A stretch of 13,341 bases of DNA, from the NCBI GenBank assembly GCA_026770575.1, contig MU657555.1, forward strand, positions 8,729-22,069. The letters are read 5' to 3'. Positions 7,834 to 13,341 of the stretch are shown here, in pieces. Source of the stretch: Pelagophyceae sp. CCMP2097. Its lineage: Eukaryota > Sar > Pelagophyceae. Within the stretch, counting starts at the first letter, position 1. Each line of letters starts with the position of its first letter. The notes below the pieces were generated by a model, which ran no database searches, was not told the DNA's origin, and worked only from the letters and a program-made list of their open reading frames with translations. The translations under genes were made by a program, and so were the position numbers.

Positions 7834-10107
7834 CTATTCGACGTCGAGTAGCGTAAACGGCGCGAGGTTTGCCCCGCCAGCCGTTGGCGCGTCGCCGCGG
7901 ACGACGAAGACGGCCTCTGGCCGAAGGAAATCCGCCCACTTGACGACTGCTCGGCGCGCGGCGACGTTGGCCGGCGGCTCGCGGACGTTGCCAAACACTC
8001 TCGCCAGCGCCCGCGCCGACGGCCCGCCGCGCAATAGCACGTCGCACTCGCCCGTCTCGTCGACGAGGCGCAGCGAAAATGCCGCCGCCTCGAAGGCGAC
8101 CGCCACGGACGGCACAACGGCGGCGACGCGCGCATTGCGGACGCGGAACGTTGCGCCGCGGTTCGAGGCCTCGTAGACCTACCAACGGAGATCACCTCGA
8201 GCGCGCGAGCGGGGAAATTTCGGACAACGGAGGACAAGGGCGGACAAGGGCAGACACGACCTCACGTCGACAAGTTCGACAAAGCCACCCTCGGGCCCCG
8301 CGCCGTCGGGCTCCGCGTCGCCTTGTCGAGGACATCGCTGCGCCAGGGCGCCAGAGAGGCCGCCGCCTTGGTCGTCGGCGGGCTCGTTTCGCGCCGGAGG
8401 CGGCGCGTCGGCGGCCGCGAGGAGCGAACGGCACCGCAGCACCGTCGCCTGCGCGTCGGCTCGCGCCTCGAGGCGGCGCATTTGCAGACTCTTTGCGCAT
8501 GGCCGCACCTCAGTCGGGTGTTCGAATTCGGACGAATAGGCCTTAAAAGCGAGCGCCTCGTCGATCCTAGCGGCAGTCGTCGTATGGATGCTCGGCAAAG
8601 TCGTGCGGATGCTCGCCGCGCCGAGGGCGACAGACGCACTCGATGAAGCCGGGTGCCTCGTCTTCGCCTAGTCGGCAATCGTCGGCCCCTGCGCCGGGGC
8701 GGTCGCTTCGTACGCGACGACAGGTCGACGCACGTGTTTTTCGGATTACGAGGTAGCTTGCATAGTACGGCCCGCGGAGGATCTTGACGCCGGTTCCCGT
8801 GGCGGCGACTGCGACGCGGTTCGCGCGCAGCACGTCGCCCCTTCGAACGTCGGAGGGCATACGGTTCGTCGATGCGCGGGCGTCTTTGTACGCGTACAGC
8901 ACCACCACCACGCCGCCGTCGGACAGCGTCACCTTGAGCTCCTCAGGCCGCTCTACGCGCGGAAAGCGTCGCCGCGAGGCGCGGGCCAGCGGATCGACCG
9001 GGCGCACAGACGCGCACCTGTGTCGTGGTGCGACGCATCCAGCACTTCCACCTCAACGACGAGCGCGAGTACGTTGACCACGTCGCCGACGGCCGCCCCG
9101 AGCGCGTCGGCGACGCCGCCGGGCTCCGCCGCGACGCGGCGCTTCCTCCGGCCGTCGCCGCCGGCGTCCCGCGGCGACTCGGCGGCCTCGCGGCCGCGCT
9201 TGCGCCGCGCGCCGCGCCGCTCCGCGTCGCGCCGGTCGTCGCGGCGGTCCTCGAAGAGCCTCTCGGCGGTTTCCACGCGCCGCGAAACGACGAGCTCAAA
9301 CTCCAAACGCCGGGCGTCGTCCGCGGCGGCCCGCGTGGCGGCGGCTGTCGTCGCGGCGGGCGCGCCGTGGGCGGCCGCGCCGCGGGCCGAGCCGCGGGCT
9401 GCGCCGCGGGCGGGCTCCGGCGAGAAGAGCGGCTCGTCACGCGGCTCGACGTTTCGCGCGCGGCGCCGCTGCGCCGCGTCGTGGCCCGCGTGGCTTGCGC
9501 TTGTCAGGTCGATGGACGTGAGCGTCGGCGAGGAGCGGTTCGCCGGCGGCGGCGGCGTGCTTGCTGCCGCCTCGAACGACGCGCCTTGCGCCGCCTCGAA
9601 CGACGGAGGCCGCGGCCGCCGCGCGTCGAAGATCGGCGTCGATTGCGCCGCGCCCGCGGGCTCGGGGCCGTCGTCGGGCGCTTCGGGCCCAAGGATTGTC
9701 CAGCGGAAGCCGTCTTGCGAGGTTTCCACTATTCCAAAGTGTCCAAACGCCTTGGCCGCCGGCCGGTCCGGGTAGAGCTGCCACTCTGCGGCGCAGATAC
9801 AGGATGGACGCGTCTTTCGGCCGCACGTTTGAATCTGCTCGCGCTGCGGCGACAAGCGAAACGTCCACGCAGGAGGATAGTCTAAACGGAGCGAATCGCC
9901 CACGTTGAGTCGCGCGGCGCTATTGGCCCATACGTCGTAAAAGTAGACGATGACCGCGCCGACGACGCCGCAGTCGTCGTAGAGGCCGACGACGCGTGTG
10001 GCGGAACGGGCGTTTGCTGCCAGCGGGCCAAAGTCCGCGCCGTCCGAGGCGGCGATCAAGCGCTCGACGTCGACCTCGAGCACCCTCAGTTGGACCGAGA
10101 AGAGCAT
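7834..10107 (-). CDS. Multi-OB-fold nuclear protein, POT1/telomere-end-binding-like candidate
   Basis: Five exons on the minus strand: 10107-9018, 8952-8734, 8667-8640, 8566-8266, 8178-7834 (660 aa); all junctions are GT-AG and in phase. Order: an N-terminal beta-rich domain (1-140) with GVVGAVIVYFYDVW, a Cys cluster C95/C103/C105 and EWQLYPD; a disordered Pro/Ala linker; a charged helix (about 255-300); a bipartite basic nuclear signal (about 298-324); an OB-fold at about 338-435 (VGDVVNVLALVVEV, KVTLSDGG, GDVLRANRVAV, YYASYLVI); and a C-terminal OB-like domain (FRVRNARVAAV, LRLVDETGECDVLLRG, WADFLRPEAVFVVRGDA). The middle OB resembles the Telo_bind/POT1 fold. Binding of single-stranded DNA is inferred; RPA-like or other OB proteins are alternatives. 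Exon 3 is only 28 nt, and intron 2 is 66 nt and stop-free, so retention would keep the frame. Confidence 0.72.
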
Positions 10108-10195
10108 GGCGAGGCGACGCGCCCGGAGGGCACCGCCGCGGCGCGACCGGAGATATCGTCGAAACACTGGCAAGCCTGCCGTGACTGAGACTTAC

Positions 10196-10297
10196 TAGGA
10201 ATCCTACTACTAGGAATTCCTACTAGGAATTCCTAGTACTAGGAATTCCTAGTAGGAATTCCTAGCTATAGGAATTCCTAGTTCCTAGGAATTCCTA
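10196..10297. repeat. Array of the 12-bp palindrome TAGGAATTCCTA
   Basis: Six perfect copies start at 10211, 10224, 10240, 10253, 10269 and 10286; a seventh, missing one T, is at 10196-10206. Start-to-start distances are 13, 16, 13, 16 and 17 bp, so copies come in pairs repeating every 29 bp. Each copy is self-complementary and contains an EcoRI-type GAATTC. The array is AT-rich within GC-rich surroundings. It could be a cluster of dimeric-factor binding sites or a simple-sequence expansion. Confidence 0.92.
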
Positions 10298-10360
10298 GTA
10301 GCTAAATAGGTTGACCCAACTGATTTTGGCGATATCTTCGCACCAGCCTGAGGGCCCTCG

Positions 10361-10393
10361 GTCTTGTGGACTCACAAGACTCCACGACGTGGA
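10361..10393 (+). promoter_or_regulatory. Two consecutive small hairpins just upstream of the PhlG-like start codon
   Basis: GTCTTGTG (10361-10368) and CACAAGAC (10373-10380) form a perfect 8-bp stem with a 4-nt loop. TCCAC-GAC-GTGGA (10381-10393) follows at once. The ATG is at 10396. In an mRNA these would sit within 35 nt of the start and could affect initiation; alternatively the first is a dyad for a DNA-binding protein. Confidence 0.5.
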
Positions 10394-10395
10394 AG

Positions 10396-11239
10396 ATGGA
10401 GGCTTCGCACGCGGCGCTGTTGAAGATCCGCTCGGCGCAGCGCCTGCCGACGCTTCCGGCGGACGCGTATGTTTCCGTCGAAAGCATGGCGGCCTGCGTC
10501 GCGTCGGGCGTTGCCGACGGCGTGAGCGTCCATTCCGACGGCCGCGTGTTCGTGTCCACGACATCTCACTTCCCCGGCTGCACTCCCGCCATGCTCCGAT
10601 GGTGGTTCGCTTTCGGATGCAAAGGCGACGCCGAGTACGTTCGATGGCACCCGGAGGACCATGTTTCCGGCCACTTTAGTCCAAGCTGGTACGACGACAA
10701 ACGCCCATTTCTCCCGGAAGGCGAGACGCACTACGTCGTCGAGGCCCTCGGCGCTGACGCGGGCGGTCGAAGGCAGACGCTGCGCATCCAGTTCAAGCCG
10801 CCCGGGGACTACGGTCTCGATGCATCTCTTCTCAAGGCAAATGGCGCGGAAGTCGCTCTGTGCGCCCGAATCGGCGTCTTCGACGCACTCGCTGGCGGCT
10901 GGCTCGACGTCGGCCACTTCGTACACTTTACGCAGCCCGCGGTGCGCCTCGCTGCAGGCAGATGGCCTTTGACGGTTCTCGACTCAGGTGGGCGGCTTCG
11001 AACTGCGTTCGCTCTTCTGGATGGGCGACATAAGTATCCCAGCTGACAACGTCCTGCGCTTCGTCCCTGGCGCCCACACGCTGCTGAACACGCGCCTGGC
11101 GCGGTCGGCGGCGGCGCGATTGATAGAAGGGCGGTCGCTGTTCGACCTCGGGGTGGCAAACTTCAGACACGCAACGGAAGAATTCGCAATCCTCGCCACG
11201 TTCCTCGCAGAGGCGCACCGGGCAGCGCAGGGCGAGTGA
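10396..11239 (+). CDS. PhlG-type hydrolase homologue (2,4-diacetylphloroglucinol hydrolase family)
   Basis: Exons 10396-10941 and 10988-11239, 46-bp phase-0 intron (GTGCGC...TCAG); 265 aa. Family blocks: GRVFVSTTSHFPGCTPAMLRWW is recognisable at 49-70, then EYVRWHPEDHVSG (80-92), GETHYVVEALG (109-119), LCARIGVFD (155-163), DVGHFVHF (171-178) and, across the splice, VGGFELRSLFWMGDI. Bacterial PhlG is a zinc enzyme that cleaves an acyl C-C bond of diacetylphloroglucinol. Candidate metal ligands are H85, E116, H243 and E247 (the last two as HxxxE); the 31-residue H85-E116 spacing agrees with my recollection of PhlG. The algal substrate is unknown and need not be a phloroglucinol. No signal peptide is seen. 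ATG 10396 is the first in frame; upstream the frame is open only through a GTG. Confidence 0.85.
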
Positions 11240-11687
11240 GCCGCCGCCCGCGCGCGTTCCGAGGCCGCGGCGTCGCGGCCAGGCACCGCGGTGCGAGGCA
11301 GATTTGTTCTGTCTCTTCGATAAATAAAAAACGTGGTCTTCGACTCGGAGGTGCACCTCGTCGAAGGAGCGTCCTGGTCGCAGTGAGGGTAGGTGCCCCA
11401 CGCTGGGAGTGACGTCGAAGATAGCGCCTCTCAAGACTTGATTCGATCCTGGACTCTTTGTTGAGTTTGTAACAATTTGTAACAACAGCCATTCAAGTAA
11501 GAACAGTCAGGACGTCGAAGGGCCGCGCGCGTGCAGCCTCGGCAGGCCCAGCGAGGTGCAAGTCGCATATCGGCGGGCCTCTGTGACGCCTGCGGCGTGC
11601 CCTGAACGCGGTGCCTATCGGTCCGGTCGGCGCCTATTGGTCCGATCGGCGCTTCGTGGTCCCCCGGGGCCGGTCGGCGGCTGCGGC
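11240..11687. other. Intergenic region between the PhlG-like and carrier genes
   Basis: No gene is supported. A perfect palindrome GCACCGCGGTGC lies at 11283-11294. AATAAA at 11323-11328 could be a poly(A) signal of the PhlG-like gene. A direct repeat is described separately. The remainder is probably promoter and 5' UTR of the carrier gene. Confidence 0.5.
11613..11650. repeat. Two 19-bp direct repeats upstream of the carrier gene
   Basis: GCCTATCGGTCCGGTCGGC (11613-11631) and GCCTATTGGTCCGATCGGC (11632-11650) are adjacent and differ at two positions. A decayed third copy may follow (GCTTCGTGGTCC). They lie 38-75 bp before the carrier ATG, where they could be regulatory or just a small tandem duplication. 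Confidence 0.8.
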
Positions 11688-12729
11688 ATGACACGCGGCG
11701 GCAGCGGCTTCTTCGATGGCTTCTGCGCGGGCACCGTCAAGCTCGCATGCACCATGCCCCTCGATACGATCAAGGTGTGTTTCCGGTCTCTCAATAGGGA
11801 TCCCTTGTCACTAGTGAGGCGTGAGGGTTTGATTTAATATCCCGGGGAGAGGCAGGCGCGGCGTAGTAACGACCCTCTTAAGGTCGCCATGCAGCTGAAG
11901 AAGACGACGGATTCCGACTACCGATCCATCACGTCCTCCGCGCGGACGATTGTGCGGTGCCACGGGGCCAGGGCATTGTATACAGGGCTGAGTGCGGCTT
12001 TATTGAACCAGGGCGGGAAGACGGGCGTGCAGTTCGCTGCCTATTCATGGTGGCACGCCACTCTGGAAAAGGCGTGCGGCGGCTCGCCCCTCACCCTCGC
12101 CGGCTGCGCGGGCGCCATGGCCGGCGTCACCGAAGCCGCCGCGTGGACGACTCCGATCGACCGAGTCAAGACTCTGAGACAAGCCGCGCTCGTCGAAGCC
12201 AACGCCGCCGGCACCCTCCACGTGAGGACACATCAATGTCTTCCCTCTTTTAGTCGAAGATTAGGTGCGGTCGCACTGGAGCTTGGTGACGAACGAGATG
12301 CCGTTCGGGTTATGGCGAGGCATTCAACCGACCGTCGCCCGGCAGGCGTCGGGCCTCGCTGTGAGATTCCTGACGTACGACTACGCGACGCGGCAGCTTA
12401 TGACCTACTCTCAAGGCTCGAAGAGACCTTGGCACTCTATTTTAGCAGGGGCGCTTTGCGGCGCGGCGTCGGCTGCTGCCAATAATCCTGTCGACGTTCT
12501 GAAATCGAGAATCCAGGCGCAAGCCTCTGGCTCCGCGAACGCGGACCAGGGCAGCCTCTTCTCGTACGCTCTTAGAATGCTGCGCGACGAGGGCCCGGGC
12601 GTGTTTTTTCATGGAATGCTCCCTCGATTTTTGAAAATTGCGGCCGGGCAAGCGATCGTTTTCGGCGTCTACGACAACCTGCGACCTCTCCCGTCGAGGA
12701 TAGATGAAGTAAAGATTCATGGCCTCTGA
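11688..12729 (+). CDS. Mitochondrial carrier family protein, tricarboxylate (citrate)-carrier type
   Basis: Exons 11688-11774, 11883-12221, 12265-12729 (296 aa, the usual SLC25 length); both introns are phase 0 (GTGTGT...TAAG, 108 bp; GTGAGG...TTAG, 43 bp). All three carrier signatures P-x-[DE]-x-x-[KR] are present: PLDTIK (24-29), PIDRVK (120-125), PVDVLK (217-222), so the six-helix, three-repeat inner-membrane carrier fold is complete. The first intron falls exactly after the first signature. The third repeat (NNPVDVLKSRIQAQ, GMLPRFLKIAAGQAIVFGVYD) and PTVARQASGLAVRF resemble citrate/tricarboxylate carriers; exact substrate is inferred, and other dicarboxylate or oxoglutarate carriers remain possible. 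No N-terminal extension is present, which is normal for the family. Confidence 0.88.
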
Positions 12730-12735
12730 CAAGGA

Positions 12736-12857
12736 TCGATGCGTCCCTTCGTGGGGCGCTCCCCTTGGGGGGTGGACTGGGGAGGGACAGAAATGAAGGC
12801 TCGATGCGGCGCGGCAAGCAGCTGCCTTGGTGAGGCGCTCCCCCTGGAGAGGGACAA
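12736..12857. repeat. Degenerate direct repeat after the carrier gene
   Basis: Two segments starting at 12736 and 12801 share, in order, TCGATGCG, then CTT-x-GTGRGGCGCTCCCC, then GAGGGACA-like sequence, with indels between the blocks. This looks like an old tandem duplication of about 65 bp. Confidence 0.55.
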
Positions 12858-12924
12858 ACTCTAGGCTGGCAATTACCCGGGGTTTTACCGGGAAGGAACG
12901 TAATTACTCGGTATTACTGGGCAT

Positions 12925-12964
12925 GGCAGTAATATGCAGTCATATCGCCAAAATGGTTACTGCC
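12925..12964. repeat. Inverted repeat GGCAGTAA / TTACTGCC
   Basis: Perfect 8-bp arms at 12925-12932 and 12957-12964 flank a 24-nt loop that holds an ATATGCAGTCATAT-like dyad and the sequence ATATCGCCAAAAT (12942-12954). Confidence 0.6.
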
Positions 12965-13133
12965 CCAAAATAACTTGAAATCTTCTTTAGGGCGTAAGAG
13001 AGCTCTCTACGTGCCCTCTGGGCGACTAGGAGCCTAGCACGCCACTCGGCCGAGCATTTGAAGTTTTTTTGGATGGGCGGCTCGAATGTCGGCGATCATG
13101 TCGTGCAGGCCCTCGTTTTCCGCCTTCCTTATA

Positions 13134-13163
13134 TGCAGCTTAGCTGGCGCCCAGCTAAGTGCA
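13134..13163. repeat. Strong hairpin CTTAGCTGG-CGC-CCAGCTAAG
   Basis: Perfect 9-bp arms (13139-13147 and 13151-13159) enclose a 3-nt loop. With one bulged G the stem extends by four pairs (TGCA/TGCA), spanning 13134-13163. It may be a structured RNA element, a binding-site dyad or chance; no RNA family is recognised. Confidence 0.65.
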
Positions 13164-13341
13164 GTAAAGTGTCCGTTGACTAAGTTTCGAGGCGGCGTTT
13201 TAGGCGTTCTAGTCTCGGCGGGGCGCGCGGGGTGCGTGGGGGGTGTCGCGCGCAGGTTCGCGCGCTCTTTCGGCGCTTTTTTTTCTTCTTTTTCCCCTTG
13301 GACGATTTCGAGGTTGACCCCGAAAACCGAGCGAAAACCGA

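Larger units (their letters stand above)
10108..10395. promoter_or_regulatory. Divergent upstream region between the OB-fold and PhlG-like genes
   Basis: The 288 bp between the two opposed ATG codons hold no coding sequence. Contents: a palindrome array (10196-10297), the motif ATTTTGGCGATAT (10323-10335), which includes a TTTGGCG E2F-like core, and two small hairpins just before the PhlG-like ATG. Regulation of both genes from here is inferred from geometry. Confidence 0.55.
12730..13341. other. Non-coding tail of the window
   Basis: No open frame resembling a protein is seen in 612 bp. It contains a degenerate direct repeat, two hairpins (separate entries) and a T-rich tract at about 13277-13297. 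The last bases repeat CGAAAACCGA twice (about 13321-13341). The first part is probably the 3' UTR of the carrier gene; the rest could be the promoter of a gene beyond the edge. Confidence 0.5.

Noticed and set aside
8953..9885. Long plus-strand open frames opposite the OB-fold gene
   Set aside because: Arg/Ala-rich translations with no domain pattern; they mirror the low-complexity linker coded on the minus strand.
10196..10297. CRISPR-like array
   Set aside because: Units are 12-bp palindromes with 1-5 bp spacers in a eukaryotic promoter; no spacer-length unique sequences and no cas genes.
10309..13320. Shared AGGTTGACCC at about 10308 and 13311 as a repeat
   Set aside because: Ten bases in 13 kb with no similarity on either side; chance is sufficient.

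Overview
This window looks like nuclear DNA of a compact-genome eukaryotic microalga, most likely a stramenopile of the pelagophyte type (Aureococcus/Pelagomonas-like). That is inferred from four things: GC-rich coding sequence, many very short spliceosomal introns (about 43-217 bp), several eukaryotic protein families, and a C-terminal domain on the CobW-like protein that I associate with algal and stramenopile proteins. I see no rRNA, tRNA, CRISPR array, insertion sequence or viral gene.

Eight protein genes can be assembled from ORF fragments by placing introns where splice sites, reading phase and family alignment agree. In order: (1) + 288-2429, a CobW/COG0523 GTPase with Cys/His metal-binding repeats; (2) + 2901-3796, a fatty-acid hydroxylase/sterol-desaturase superfamily membrane protein; (3) - 5075-3810, the redox chaperone Hsp33; (4) + 5189-5817, a secretory or plastid thioredoxin-fold protein with an incomplete CxxC; (5) + 6220-7832, RNA 3'-terminal phosphate cyclase (RtcA); (6) - 10107-7834, a large multi-OB-fold protein resembling POT1/telomere-end-binding proteins; (7) + 10396-11239, a PhlG-type C-C hydrolase homologue; (8) + 11688-12729, a mitochondrial carrier of tricarboxylate type.

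The layout is very compact. Genes 2/3 and 5/6 are convergent, with stop codons 13 bp and 1 bp apart. Genes 3/4 and 6/7 are divergent and share short upstream regions of 113 and 288 bp. The second of these contains six copies of a perfect 12-bp palindrome. Of 17 inferred introns, 14 end in TAG, five begin with GTGCGT, and three are best explained by GC donors.

The genes do not form an obvious single pathway. There is a loose theme of metal and redox homeostasis (CobW, Hsp33, thioredoxin-like, zinc-type PhlG fold) beside nucleic-acid end metabolism (RtcA, OB-fold protein). The two ends of the window are non-coding and repeat-bearing: a tandem 94-bp hairpin repeat at 11-198, and a 612-bp tail after 12729 with degenerate repeats and hairpins.
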